Source: Paenibacillus xylanilyticus (GTDB taxonomy: Bacteria > Bacillota > Bacilli > Paenibacillales > Paenibacillaceae). Taken from it: a DNA stretch of 64,000 nucleotides. The translations under genes and the position numbers were made by a program. Numbering within the stretch: the stretch's first letter is position 1; each line of letters opens with the position of its first letter. The notes under the pieces were generated by a model. It saw nothing but the letters and a program-made list of their open reading frames with translations. It made no database searches and was not told the origin of the DNA. This document shows, one piece after another, positions 8,195 to 17,025 of the stretch. The stretch is taken from contig NZ_CP044310.1 of the NCBI RefSeq assembly GCF_009664365.1, positions 5,581,501 through 5,645,500 of the forward strand, given 5' to 3'.

Positions 8195-8779
8195 TTAATA
8201 GTATGGAGCCATCATCAGGTAAACGACTACCCCTGTGGAACTAACATACAGCCAGATCGGCATCGTCCAGCGAGCAATTTTGCGGTGTTTCTTCAATTGG
8301 TTTGTCCAGCCCCACACGAGAGTGAACAAAGCCAGCGGCACAATAATGGCTGCAAGAACACTGTGAGTAATCAAAATAAAGAAATAGATGGAGCGAACAA
8401 TGCCCTCCCCGCCGTATTTGGACGTTTCCGGAGAGAGATAGTGGAACGACAAATACGTGACAAGAAACAGCAATGTTGTTGAGAACGCAGCAAGAATAAA
8501 CCGTTTATGGAGCTTTACGTTCTTTTTGATAATAGCAATCAGCGCGGCAAGCAGGAAAATGAAAGTGAAACTGTTAAACACCGCATTGAACCGCGGCAGC
8601 ACCGTGATATCAAAGGCGACATCCCCTTTGTATCCGATCGAAGGTGCGAAGAACAACAATAAAATAATGACATTGGCAAGAATAGAAATGGTAATAATGA
8701 TACCTGCAAAATTTTTATTACTTGTCGGGGCGGCCGAATTGGATTGAATATTCGAATCCCCTTTGTTATGTTTGCCCAA
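8195..8779 (-). CDS. DUF420 integral membrane protein (YozB/CtaM-like)
   Basis: A 194-residue protein with about five membrane helices. It carries the DUF420 signatures LPRFNAVFNSFTFIFLL, KLHKRFILAAF, SFHYLSPE, THSVLAAIIVPLAL and HRKIARWTMPIWLYVS, with several conserved histidines. Staphylococcal CtaM of this family is needed for maturation of heme A-containing oxidases, so a role in terminal oxidase assembly is plausible but inferred. Translation starts at TTG 8779, supported by GAGGAGG 8 bases upstream. It is followed at 69 bp by gpmA in the same direction. Confidence 0.85.
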   Translation of the reverse strand: MGKHNKGDSNIQSNSAAPTSNKNFAGIIITISILANVIILLLFFAPSIGYKGDVAFDITVLPRFNAVFNSFTFIFLLAALIAIIKKNVKLHKRFILAAFSTTLLFLVTYLSFHYLSPETSKYGGEGIVRSIYFFILITHSVLAAIIVPLALFTLVWGWTNQLKKHRKIARWTMPIWLYVSSTGVVVYLMMAPYY

Positions 8780-8936
8780 AGCAAAATCCTCCTCATATGC
8801 TAACTTCTATGTTCTATGTCATTATATCTCGCGGCCTGCCCCCTGTTAAGTGACAACACTCTGAACAAAAAGCGTCCCCTGCCCATATAAAATGCCCTTA
8901 ACAGTTTGTTTTCATCCGAATATAGGCAGTCTCTGG
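8780..8936. other. Intergenic stretch between DUF420 gene and antiporter leader
   Basis: Part of a 373-base gap. Apart from the promoter and leader hairpins of the antiporter gene listed separately I see no coding frame or other structure. Confidence 0.5.
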
Positions 8937-8965
8937 TTTACCCAAAACAGAGTTTATGGTATAAT
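8937..8965 (+). promoter_or_regulatory. Promoter of the cation/proton antiporter gene
   Basis: TTTACC (8937-8942), a 17-bp spacer and a perfect TATAAT (8960-8965). Transcription from about 8972 would give an untranslated leader of some 180 bases before the ATG at 9153. Confidence 0.7.
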
Positions 8966-8995
8966 TAATGCAATTAATCACATACGCGTTCAAAA

Positions 8996-9081
8996 CTGGA
9001 GGAGCCTGTCACCAAGGGCCCCTCTTTGTCTTTTTTAGGCATGCAGAGGCAGTTTCCAAGCCCTATCTGCATGCCTTTTTT
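8996..9081 (+). promoter_or_regulatory. Structured leader with two hairpins and U-tracts (attenuator candidate)
   Basis: Hairpin 1 (8999-9024, GAGG-GCC pairing GGC-CCTC) is followed by TTTGTCTTTTTT. Hairpin 2 is a perfect 10-bp stem, GGCATGCAGA/TCTGCATGCC (9038-9047 with 9066-9075), followed by TTTTTT. Hairpin 2 has every feature of an intrinsic terminator yet lies between the promoter and the antiporter start codon. The natural reading is transcription attenuation by a ligand, protein or ion-sensing RNA. I cannot match it to a known riboswitch by eye. Confidence 0.6.
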
Positions 9082-9152
9082 GTATGCTGGACTTGGAATG
9101 AAACACCTTTGGACAGGTAACCTTATAAACGCGAACAAGAGAGGAGCACACT

Positions 9153-10343
9153 ATGGAATTTGTTTTGGTTCTTGCCATCATTCTGATTTTCACCAAAATA
9201 GCCGGAGACCTATCCGTTAGATTAGGACAGCCTTCTGTACTGGGTAAACTGATCGTAGGCGTAATTCTTGGACCTGCGCTGTTAGGTTGGGTTCAGCCTA
9301 CGGATTTCATCCATCACATGTCTGAAATTGGTGTACTGTTACTGATGTTTATTGCGGGCTTGGAAACGGATTTGGAGCAATTGAAGAAAAATTGGAAGTC
9401 GGCCTTCGCCGTAGCGGTTGGGGGCGTGATCTTGCCTTTTATCGGCGGATATGGATCGGCTATTGCCTTTGGCATGACGCAGGCACATGCGCTGTTCTTC
9501 GGACTTCTGTTCTGTGCAACATCTGTCAGTATCTCCGTACAAACATTAAAAGATATGAATCAACTCAGTTCACGTGAGGGTACGACCATCTTGGGTGCAG
9601 CCGTTGTGGACGACGTGCTGGTCGTTGTTCTGCTGGCCGTAATGATGAGCTTGCTTGGAGCTGGCGCAGGTGATGTCTCGATCGGCCTGCTTATCGGTAA
9701 GAAGGCGCTCTTCTTCGTTATCATCGCCTTTGCCGGCTGGTGGCTTGTTCCACGGATTATGAAATGGATGGCCCCTTTACGGGTAACAGAAACCGTCATT
9801 ACTGCTGGACTGATCATCTGCTTTGCCTTCTCCTATTTCGCCGAATGGATGGGCGTGGCAGGAATCATCGGTGCCTTTGCCGCCGGGATTGCGATCTCTC
9901 AAACCAACTTCAAACATGAAGTCGAGACGAAACTGGAGCCCATCGCATACAGCATTTTCGTGCCTGTGTTCTTCGTAAGCATCGGACTAAATGTTACCTT
10001 TGACGGGGTTGGTTCACAGATCCTGCTCATCGTAGTCATTAGTCTGATTGCCATTATAACCAAATGGATTGGTGGGGGAGCTGGTGCACGGCTTACAGGC
10101 TTTGATCGCTCATCATCCATGGCCATCGGTGCGGGAATGATATCCAGAGGTGAGGTTGCACTAATTATTGCTTCAACCGGACTCACTTCCGGCTTGCTCG
10201 ACCCCGAGTATTTTACCAGCGTGGTCATCATGGTTATCATAACTACACTTGTTACCCCGCCGCTGCTCAAAATAACCTTTGCTCGCAAAAAAGGGGAGAC
10301 ACGTGTTGAACAAGGGATTGAGGACGCTCATTTAAATGGATAG
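9153..10343 (+). CDS. CPA2-family cation/proton antiporter
   Basis: A 396-residue membrane transporter with about 12 helices of the NapA/GerN/KefB-type family, exchanging Na+ or K+ for protons. The ion-binding aspartate pair is visible in GAAVVDDVLV (Asp153-Asp154); two aspartates are typical of electrogenic Na+/H+ exchange. The N-terminal LGQPSVLGKLIVGVILGPALLG and GLETDLEQLKKN segments and SRGEVALIIASTGL near the C-terminus are classic. There is no C-terminal TrkA-N domain. The GAGAGGAG ribosome site fixes the ATG. The structured leader suggests ion or pH-dependent control. Confidence 0.92.
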   Translation: MEFVLVLAIILIFTKIAGDLSVRLGQPSVLGKLIVGVILGPALLGWVQPTDFIHHMSEIGVLLLMFIAGLETDLEQLKKNWKSAFAVAVGGVILPFIGGYGSAIAFGMTQAHALFFGLLFCATSVSISVQTLKDMNQLSSREGTTILGAAVVDDVLVVVLLAVMMSLLGAGAGDVSIGLLIGKKALFFVIIAFAGWWLVPRIMKWMAPLRVTETVITAGLIICFAFSYFAEWMGVAGIIGAFAAGIAISQTNFKHEVETKLEPIAYSIFVPVFFVSIGLNVTFDGVGSQILLIVVISLIAIITKWIGGGAGARLTGFDRSSSMAIGAGMISRGEVALIIASTGLTSGLLDPEYFTSVVIMVIITTLVTPPLLKITFARKKGETRVEQGIEDAHLNG

Positions 10344-10477
10344 TCCCTTTAACGAATGCAGTATGTTCCACAGTAGAGCTTCGGAATGACTATCTTTTAC
10401 AATATTGAATATTGAAATAGTCCGGCTTCTAACGTTATACTTGTCCTCAATAAAGAAAATTAGGCCGTGAAGCACAC

Positions 10478-10540
10478 GCCGCTTTGATACATTTTCTCCT
10501 TTTGATCCAAAAAGGGGTAAATGTTCAGAGCGGCTTTTTG
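10478..10540 (+). terminator. Long hairpin terminator after the antiporter gene
   Basis: GCCGCT (10478-10483) pairs with AGCGGC (10529-10534); between them the arms continue pairing almost to the loop (CATTTTCTCCTTTTT against AAAAAGGGGTAAATG), followed by TTTTT. It lies 135 bp past the stop, so the antiporter mRNA has a long 3' tail. Confidence 0.8.
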
Positions 10541-10561
10541 TATTCCTTTCAAGCTTCTAGA

Positions 10562-10599
10562 AAAACAAAAAAAGACCGCTCCATATACAAGAGGTCTTT
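10562..10599 (-). terminator. Terminator of the regulator-kinase-pssA-dedA operon
   Basis: AAAGACC (10571-10577) pairs with GGTCTTT (10593-10599) and is followed on the minus strand by a long U-rich run, 29 bp past the dedA stop. Confidence 0.8.
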
Positions 10600-10627
10600 A
10601 TCCTCAACCCGAACAGGTTGTCCCATT

Positions 10628-11113
10628 TTAAGTTAACACACCAACGTAGAAACCGATCGTTATAAATACGACGCACCATATGAATGCCCCGATCCCGGAG
10701 ATCACTACATATTTTCCGATGGCCATGCGGCTGATGCCGGAGAAGCAGCACATCAGATGACGAATGCCAGGAATAAAGTAGCCGAGGATAATGGACCAGT
10801 ACCCATACTTCAGAAACCAGCCCTCCACCCTCCCCAGCCTTTTGGGGTTCACCCCTATCCACTTGCCATACTTTACGACGAGGGGTCTTCCCGCCTTCTT
10901 GCCAATCGCGTAGCTGAGCAGTCCGCCGGTAAATGCACCGCCAAAGCTGACAATGATCGAGACGGAATAATTAAGGACCGAGATCGAGGCGAGATAACCC
11001 ACAAAGGTCATCATCACCTCATCTGGAATGGGCATACCGAAGACACCAAGAGCAAGCAATCCATAGATTGCAAAATATCCATATTGACCAATAAACTCCT
11101 TAGCAATTTCCAT
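10628..11113 (-). CDS. DedA-family membrane protein
   Basis: A 161-residue DedA/SNARE-associated protein; members are implicated in flipping phospholipid or undecaprenyl phosphate across the membrane. Family marks are the acidic loop GMPIPDEVMMTF (Glu near residue 32), the glycine-rich GGAFTGGLLSYAIGKKAG and the re-entrant loop FIPGIRHLMCCFSG with its arginine. It is the last gene of the operon, 14 bp after pssA. In Bacillus subtilis a DedA protein (YbfM) also lies directly after pssA, which supports a functional link to phosphatidylserine/ethanolamine membranes. Confidence 0.92.
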   Translation of the reverse strand: MEIAKEFIGQYGYFAIYGLLALGVFGMPIPDEVMMTFVGYLASISVLNYSVSIIVSFGGAFTGGLLSYAIGKKAGRPLVVKYGKWIGVNPKRLGRVEGWFLKYGYWSIILGYFIPGIRHLMCCFSGISRMAIGKYVVISGIGAFIWCVVFITIGFYVGVLT

Positions 11114-11127
11114 GACTGACTCGCTCC

Positions 11128-11673
11128 TTATTTCGGTTCCACGATGTCCTTCTCATGAGGCGCCAACACCTGTTTCAGAGATGGGAATCGAATTTGGCTG
11201 ACCATTAGACCGGATAATACAACGATAACAAGATAGGCTACACCGTGGGTGAAATAAGGACTCCAGAGCGCGAAAAAGGACATTAGTCCGCCCGCAAACG
11301 TAATCGGCATTCCGACGAAACCTACACTTGCTGTCTTCTGACAGTTGTAACGAGCGAGACGCAAGGCGCCGCATACTGGGAACAATGCCGTTAATGCCAT
11401 GCCAAGCACACTTACTTCGTTCATGGAATTCAGATACAGAATCAGCACCGGGGCTGTTCCGAAGGAAATGACATCAGCCAGGGAATCCAGCGCCTTGCCG
11501 AACTCCCCTTCACAATGCAATTTTCGTGCGGCATAGCCGTCAAACAGATCAAAGAACATGGCCACCCAAATCATTGTCACGGCCAGTGCAAACTCGCCAT
11601 GAATAGCCATAATGACGGCGAGCATGCCAGAAGTTAAATTGCCCAATGTTAAAATGGACGGTAAAGATTTCAT
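11128..11673 (-). CDS. pssA: CDP-diacylglycerol-serine O-phosphatidyltransferase
   Basis: Makes phosphatidylserine from CDP-diacylglycerol and serine, the first step toward phosphatidylethanolamine. The CDP-alcohol phosphotransferase motif is complete: Asp42, Asp45-Gly46, Ala49-Arg50, Gly59, Asp63 and Asp67. The N-terminal SILTLGNLTSGMLAV and CGALRLARYN are typical of the Firmicute PssA type. The protein has about six helices in 181 residues. It follows the kinase gene at 20 bp, so its expression probably depends on the upstream two-component operon. No psd gene is next to it. Confidence 0.95.
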   Translation of the reverse strand: MKSLPSILTLGNLTSGMLAVIMAIHGEFALAVTMIWVAMFFDLFDGYAARKLHCEGEFGKALDSLADVISFGTAPVLILYLNSMNEVSVLGMALTALFPVCGALRLARYNCQKTASVGFVGMPITFAGGLMSFFALWSPYFTHGVAYLVIVVLSGLMVSQIRFPSLKQVLAPHEKDIVEPK

Positions 11674-11693
11674 AGACTTGACTCCCTTTCGTA

Positions 11694-13451
11694 CTAAGCA
11701 TTAGGAAAAATAATATAAAAGCGGACTCCGTCCGGCGTGTTCTCCACTCCATAACTGCATCCATGCAGATCAAGAATCTGCTTCGCGATGGCCAGGCCCA
11801 GGCCTGTTCCCCCCATTTTGCGATTCCGTGATCGTTCTACCCGATAAAATCTCTCCCAGATATACTGGCGTTCAGCTTCCGAGATCCCTTCGCCTTTATT
11901 CTCGATGGAGATTCTTACCTGCCCTTCCAGTCTGCTGATCTCTATCATTATATCGGTCTGCGGCAGCGCATGACGTATAGCATTCATCATCATGTTATAG
12001 ATCACTTGCTCCAGCTTGCTTCGATCTCCTTCGACGGTCTGCTCTGTAGTGGAGACAAGCACGATTTCGAGCCCTTTTTCCTTCAGCTGCGGGCCGAGAC
12101 GTCCGGCAATCTCCTCGATCATGTCTCCAAGGACAACTGCACCGATATTCAGCTTGATCGCCTGGGATTCCAACCGAACGAGATCCAGCATTTCCTCAAC
12201 CATCGTTTCCATTTTGACCGCTTCATCCGCAATGATCTCAATGTAACGCTCCCGCTTGTTCTCGCTGACTCCATCCTTCAGCCCTTCGGAATATCCCTTG
12301 ATGATACTGATAGGCGTTTTGAGTTCATGCGATGCATCCGCAAAAAATTCACGCTGCCGCTGTTCGATCCGCTGCTTCATCTCCATATCGGTCCGCATTT
12401 GACGATTCGCCTGTCTAAGCTCCTCCAGCGTTTGCCCCAATGTGGTGGACAGAGCGTTCAGGCTGTCGGACAAACTGCCAATTTCATCATTGCGTTTGAT
12501 TGGTGATTTCACGGAGAAATCAAGCGTCGACATCTTTTTGGCCACATGGTTCAAGGCCAGTAAGGGTTTTGTGACGATTCTGGATAATAACAGAGAAAGC
12601 AACAGAATCAGCACAAAAGCACCCATACCAAAATATGCATAGAACAAACGCGTTGCTTCATTGGCTTCCCTCATCTCCTGCAGAGAAGTCAGGGAAAAAA
12701 TAAGCTGCTGCTGAGGCCCGTTTTTGTGGACCGGAGCAATGGTAATCACATTCCGAACACCACTCCAGCTATCGGTCCATTCTTCATTAAGCATCTTGCC
12801 ATTAGCCAAACTAAGCTGGTCCTCCGTTGAGAGAGGGAAGCGGCTGTCCAGTGCCTGCACAAGCAATCCCTGTCTCTGACTCCATGTTCCCAGATTGGGA
12901 AGCACCACTTCGGTCAATACACCAGACCATTCCTGAACCGGCTCAGAGAGCTCCTGAAAGTCCTCCGTACCTCGCGCGGCAGAGTTGTTGTCCTGGATTT
13001 TCAACGGATAGACCATCGGTTCGTTCAACCCGCTGGCCGGACCTGTGACGGTCAATTCCTGACCATATTTCAGATGAGTGGCAATCCAGCCCGCGTTCTC
13101 ACTATTGATGAACAGGGACAGGGAGACCTTCACCTGACTGCCATCCTCGCGGAGAAGAGTAATGTGAAACGGATCGTTGACCAGTTTACCCGTACTTGTC
13201 AAAATCACCAGATGCGACTGATTCTGACGCATGAACTTCCCGGTTTCCTTGGCCAGCTGTATACTATCCCAATGCCCTCTGGAATACTGCTGTTCAAATT
13301 TCGCCAGTTTTTTCTTCATGCTGCTGATCTTCTGATGCTGGTAAAAGTCCGGGAACCAGACCAACTGTGCGGTCACTGATGTTCCATATAAGAGGAGCAG
13401 AAAACCAGCCATAACCAGAAATAGCTTCATCGTTACGCCATTACGTCTCAT
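11694..13451 (-). CDS. Sensor histidine kinase (HAMP-HisKA-HATPase)
   Basis: A 585-residue two-membrane-helix kinase. Residues about 10-28 are the first helix, then an extracytoplasmic region of roughly 240 residues, a second helix (YFGMGAFVLILLLSLLLSRI), a HAMP linker, the phosphoacceptor motif ASHELKTPISIIKGYSEGL and the ATP domain with N box (YNMMMNAIRHA) and GTGLGLAIAKQILDLHG. Its ATG overlaps the stop of the regulator gene (ATGA), a sign of translational coupling. Ligand unknown; the downstream pssA and dedA suggest a response to envelope or membrane-lipid state. Confidence 0.94.
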   Translation of the reverse strand: MRRNGVTMKLFLVMAGFLLLLYGTSVTAQLVWFPDFYQHQKISSMKKKLAKFEQQYSRGHWDSIQLAKETGKFMRQNQSHLVILTSTGKLVNDPFHITLLREDGSQVKVSLSLFINSENAGWIATHLKYGQELTVTGPASGLNEPMVYPLKIQDNNSAARGTEDFQELSEPVQEWSGVLTEVVLPNLGTWSQRQGLLVQALDSRFPLSTEDQLSLANGKMLNEEWTDSWSGVRNVITIAPVHKNGPQQQLIFSLTSLQEMREANEATRLFYAYFGMGAFVLILLLSLLLSRIVTKPLLALNHVAKKMSTLDFSVKSPIKRNDEIGSLSDSLNALSTTLGQTLEELRQANRQMRTDMEMKQRIEQRQREFFADASHELKTPISIIKGYSEGLKDGVSENKRERYIEIIADEAVKMETMVEEMLDLVRLESQAIKLNIGAVVLGDMIEEIAGRLGPQLKEKGLEIVLVSTTEQTVEGDRSKLEQVIYNMMMNAIRHALPQTDIMIEISRLEGQVRISIENKGEGISEAERQYIWERFYRVERSRNRKMGGTGLGLAIAKQILDLHGCSYGVENTPDGVRFYIIFPNA

Positions 13452-14128
13452 GCCTCAGCCTCGAATCGATATCCCGTGCCAATAACTGTCCGGATACACT
13501 TGGCTTCATCCCCTAGTTTGCTGCGCAGCTTCTTGATGTGCGTATCCACAACGCGGGAATCACCATCAAAGTCATATCCCCAGACCCGATTAAGGATTGC
13601 ATCCCGGGATAGAACGATTCCCTGATTGCGTGCCAGGTAGAGCAGCAGCTCATACTCTTTTGGTGCAAGCTCTACCTCCATTCCATTCATCTCCAGTCGT
13701 CTTGCCCAAGGATCAAGCAATGCGTGACCAAACCGGATCACACCCTGTTCCCTGCTGATTGCACCTTCGACTCGCTTCATTAATGTCTCTGCACGCGCAA
13801 CCAGCACACGAGGACTGAAGGGCTTTGTTACATAGTCATCGACTCCAAGGTTAAATCCGTGGATCTTATCATCATCTTCAGACCTTGCGGTCAGCATTAT
13901 AATAGGTACGGTGGATTGAGACCGAATATGCTCACATAGCGTCCATCCATCCATTTCAGGCATCAGCACATCGAGAATGACCAGATCCACTTCATGAAGA
14001 TCCAGCAGTTGGAGTGCTTCAATTCCATGCTCTGCCTCGATTACATTCCATTGTTCCTTTATAAAATAATCGGCCACAATTTCACGAATGCGGCTTTCGT
14101 CTTCCACGAGAAGCACTGTTCTCACCAT
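13448..14128 (-). CDS. OmpR-family response regulator
   Basis: A 226-residue regulator with receiver domain (VLLVEDESRIREIV; phosphoacceptor Asp in VDLVILDVLMPEMDG; conserved Lys in DDYVTKPFSP) and a winged-helix output domain ending VVDTHIKKLRSKLG...TVIGTGYRFEA. I chose the ATG at 14128 because AAAGGAGAG lies 8 bases upstream and the receiver begins at once; the longer frame to 14197 adds 23 unrelated residues. First gene of the operon with the kinase, pssA and dedA. Confidence 0.94.
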   Translation of the reverse strand: MVRTVLLVEDESRIREIVADYFIKEQWNVIEAEHGIEALQLLDLHEVDLVILDVLMPEMDGWTLCEHIRSQSTVPIIMLTARSEDDDKIHGFNLGVDDYVTKPFSPRVLVARAETLMKRVEGAISREQGVIRFGHALLDPWARRLEMNGMEVELAPKEYELLLYLARNQGIVLSRDAILNRVWGYDFDGDSRVVDTHIKKLRSKLGDEAKCIRTVIGTGYRFEAEA

Positions 14129-14269
14129 GGCCGACTCTCCTTTTATCTTTCTTCTGTTAACATACCGATTCCATGTGTCGTTCGTGTGTCCATCCATGTT
14201 CTGGAATGAACTCCATGTTATATACGATTAATACCCCATATAAGTTACCGAATTCGCAGCAATCCACAC

Positions 14270-14296
14270 AAAAAGGCGGTTGCCAACGAGCCACCT
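14270..14296 (-). terminator. Terminator after pdxK
   Basis: GGCGG (14275-14279) pairs with CCACC (14291-14295, one G-U pair) and is followed by UUUUU on the minus strand. Confidence 0.6.
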
Positions 14297-14366
14297 TCGC
14301 CCATTGACAACCACCCTTCAGCTGAATCCAAGTTCTCTTTCCCGGTATCGCTTACCGCATCCGCTA

Positions 14367-15179
14367 TTAGCGTTGTTGCTCCAAGCGGTGTGCCGCGTGC
14401 AGCGTCGGGCCAACAAAACGATTGAGCGGGAATCCGCCAGCAATCGCTTGAGTAATGAAGGCTTTGCCTTCACGTACAGCCTCTTTTACAGACAGACCGC
14501 GCGCCAAACCAGCGGTAATCGCTGCAGAGGTTGTACAACCCGCCCCATGCGTATAACCGGAACCAACAACATCGGCTTCATACCATTCGTAGTTTTTGCC
14601 ATCATAGAGAAGATCCATCGCTTTACCTGGGGTAATGACGCCTCTATCCTTGATCAGGACATGCTTCGCCCCATGGTTGTGAATTACAGCAGCTGCTGCT
14701 TCCATCTGTTCCTTGGAACGGATCGGTCCGCTCTTGGCCAGTTGGGAAGCTTCAAACAGGTTTGGAGTAACCAGGTCAGCACCCGGCAGCAAAAATTCAA
14801 TCATCGCTTCCGTATTTTCAGGCTGCAGCACCTCATCTGTACCTTTGCAAACCATTACCGGATCGATGACGATCTGTGGCAGACCACTGCGGCGAACATG
14901 CTTCGCGACCAGTTCAATAATATCTACGGAGCCCAGCATTCCCGTCTTCATCGCATCAAAACCAATTCCGTCCAGAACGGTACGGAGCTGTGCTTCCACT
15001 ACATCCAGAGCCACAGGGAAAACCTGATGGTCCCATGTTTCAGGCTCCATCGCCACAACCGTCGTCAGAACGGTCATACCGTACACACCAAGCTCCTGGA
15101 ATGTTTTCAAATCAGCTTGAATTCCTGCGCCGCCGCTTGTATCTGAGCCGGCTATTGTCAATGTTTTTGGAATCGTCAT
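14367..15179 (-). CDS. pdxK: Pyridoxine/pyridoxal kinase of the ThiD fold
   Basis: A 270-residue ribokinase-type enzyme. The sequence follows Bacillus subtilis PdxK closely along its length (TIAGSDTSGGAGIQADLKTFQELGVYGMTVLTTVVAM, MKTGMLGSVDIIELVAKHV, IDPVMVCKGTDEVL, YTHGAGCTTSAAITAGLARG, FPLNRFVGPTLHAAHRL when read in short pieces). It probably phosphorylates B6 vitamers. ThiD (hydroxymethylpyrimidine phosphate kinase) is the alternative, since both share the fold. The ATG at 15179 is preferred over 15200: it gives the family start and has AAGGAG 12 bases upstream. Confidence 0.9.
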   Translation of the reverse strand: MTIPKTLTIAGSDTSGGAGIQADLKTFQELGVYGMTVLTTVVAMEPETWDHQVFPVALDVVEAQLRTVLDGIGFDAMKTGMLGSVDIIELVAKHVRRSGLPQIVIDPVMVCKGTDEVLQPENTEAMIEFLLPGADLVTPNLFEASQLAKSGPIRSKEQMEAAAAVIHNHGAKHVLIKDRGVITPGKAMDLLYDGKNYEWYEADVVGSGYTHGAGCTTSAAITAGLARGLSVKEAVREGKAFITQAIAGGFPLNRFVGPTLHAAHRLEQQR

Positions 15180-15284
15180 GGTAGTCGCATTCTCCTTCAT
15201 GTTTCAGTTGACATTATCCTATCCCTTGTACGAGCGGATGTCAATGGCATCTGAAGCCATAGGAAGCATGGTTTTTCGCGCATT

Positions 15285-15992
15285 TCAGTTCACGTCTTTT
15301 GTCTCCAGCCGAACCATGGAAAGTGAAGCAATCCAAAGTCCGATGGCGCCTAGAGTTAATGGAATCACAATAATGGAATTTATGGAAACGCTCGGTCCAT
15401 TCACACCGGAACACACGACGAGAACCAAGAAAATAGACGACACCATGGTTGCCGTAACCGAGTGCTTTCGCATGCCGAAAAACAGTGGTATTAATGCCAT
15501 CGCAGCAGCAGACAGCGAACTAATCGTATATTTGATCAGCAATTGAAGTGCTTGATTACCCGTCAGCTCATCCGTGATAAAGGGATAAAAGTGATCTGTT
15601 GTCAGCAGGATTGCTCCCATTAGCAAGTTGGTAAACATAATCATGAAAAAGGTAAAGGCAAATACGATAATCAGCTTGGCAGCAATAATTTTGTGACGTT
15701 TAATTGGATAGGTGAACATCACATTCATCGTTTTGTTGCTATATTCACTAATAATCAGCTTCGAGATCAATGCCCCTCCAAAAATAATAAAGGTTGCCCG
15801 GGCAAAGGTATCAATCAGCATAAAGGAGAGAGGATATGTGATAAAGGCATAATCTTCTGCTCCCCAGTCCACTACACCAATCATGATCAGAAACAACAGA
15901 ATCCCCACATTGGCGATCGCTGCGTATCCGAAATTACGAGCAAACCGGTGTTTTCGCATTTCTAGAAAAATAAGTTTAAGCAACGTCTCCAT
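15285..15992 (-). CDS. ABC-2 type permease (BcrB-like)
   Basis: A 235-residue membrane protein with about six helices, of the lantibiotic/bacitracin-exporter permease type (FLEMRKHRF at the N-terminus, then IIFGGALISKLIISEYSNKTMNVMFTYPIKR, a typical ABC-2 segment). The start overlaps the ATPase gene by 17 bp, so the two are translationally coupled. The AAGGGGG ribosome site lies directly against the ATG at 15992 and is better spaced for the TTG three codons later, so the true start may be 15983. It probably forms the channel that removes a peptide or lipid from the membrane. Confidence 0.88.
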   Translation of the reverse strand: METLLKLIFLEMRKHRFARNFGYAAIANVGILLFLIMIGVVDWGAEDYAFITYPLSFMLIDTFARATFIIFGGALISKLIISEYSNKTMNVMFTYPIKRHKIIAAKLIIVFAFTFFMIMFTNLLMGAILLTTDHFYPFITDELTGNQALQLLIKYTISSLSAAAMALIPLFFGMRKHSVTATMVSSIFLVLVVCSGVNGPSVSINSIIVIPLTLGAIGLWIASLSMVRLETKDVN

Positions 15993-16899
15993 CCCCCTTC
16001 ACCAGGTTAAGAAAGTGTTCCTCCAGCGAATGGGACCGCTTGATAATCGACTCAATCTCAACACCATGCTGAACCAGCCTGCCTGTTAATTGGGAAGGAG
16101 ATACACCAGGGTCATAAATGCGAACTGTACGATCATCAACCAACTTATAATTGTTCAACTCAAGCTGATGCTCAATAACATAAGTCGCCTTGCGTCCATC
16201 CATCACCTGCAGCTCGATATACTCGCTCTGAGTCCCTCGAATACTCTCCATGGACACTTCCTCAACCAGACGACCGCCACGAATCACCCCTACCGTATCG
16301 GCAATTTGCTCAATCTCGCCCAGGATATGACTGGAGATCAGGAGAGTAATTCTGTATTCCGTACTGAGGCGTTTGAACAGGTCACGCATTTCTTTAATGC
16401 CAACCGGATCGAGCCCGTTGATGGGTTCATCCAGAATGAGGAGCTCCGGTGTTGTAATCAGTGCACGCGCAATACCCAGCCGCTGCTTCATCCCCAGAGA
16501 GAAGTCCCGCACCGGTTTCTTGCCGGTATCCTTCAGACCTACACTTTCCATCATATCGCCGATAACCTTCTTGTTATGAAACCCCATATATTCGCAGTGA
16601 AGCTCCAAGTTATCTCTGGCGGACAGTTTATCGTAGAAAAAAGGATATTCAATGATGCTGCCTATGCGCTTAAGCACTTCATAAGAGTCAGGGGTAAGTT
16701 TCTCCCCAAACATCTCAATCTCCCCTACGGTGGGCTTAACCAGATTGGTCAACATTTTCATTATTGTCGTTTTCCCTGCTCCGTTCGGCCCTAAAAATCC
16801 GTATATTTCACCGTACTTGATATTCATATTGACGTTGGATACGACCTCCGTGCCTGCATAGGTTTTGGTCACCCCGATGGTGCGTGCAATATATGTCAT
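15976..16899 (-). CDS. ABC exporter ATP-binding protein (BcrA-like)
   Basis: A 307-residue ATPase of the drug/lantibiotic exporter branch. Walker A is GPNGAGKTT (about residues 37-45), the signature is DFSLGMKQRLGIARAL and Walker B is LLILDEPINGLDP. The last 90 residues are the C-terminal extension typical of BcrA/NatA-like proteins. It forms a unit with the permease and follows the kinase gene by about 130 bp. The AAAGGAG ribosome site supports the ATG. Bacitracin or antimicrobial peptide resistance is the likely role, inferred from the two-component neighbour. Confidence 0.92.
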   Translation of the reverse strand: MTYIARTIGVTKTYAGTEVVSNVNMNIKYGEIYGFLGPNGAGKTTIMKMLTNLVKPTVGEIEMFGEKLTPDSYEVLKRIGSIIEYPFFYDKLSARDNLELHCEYMGFHNKKVIGDMMESVGLKDTGKKPVRDFSLGMKQRLGIARALITTPELLILDEPINGLDPVGIKEMRDLFKRLSTEYRITLLISSHILGEIEQIADTVGVIRGGRLVEEVSMESIRGTQSEYIELQVMDGRKATYVIEHQLELNNYKLVDDRTVRIYDPGVSPSQLTGRLVQHGVEIESIIKRSHSLEEHFLNLVKGDGDVA

Positions 16900-17025
16900 C
16901 TCTTCTGTTCTCCTTTACGATCCCTGACGGGTTCTTATATCTGTATTGTAAAGAGAAAAGTCTGCTTTTTTATTAATCAAATCTTACAAAAAACTTAAGT
17001 TCCTCTATTCACACAAAAAGGCAGG

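Noticed and set aside
14280..15146. 288-codon open frame on the plus strand opposite pdxK
   Set aside because: It is antisense to a clearly recognised kinase, has no ribosome site and the protein shows no family features; it is a shadow frame.
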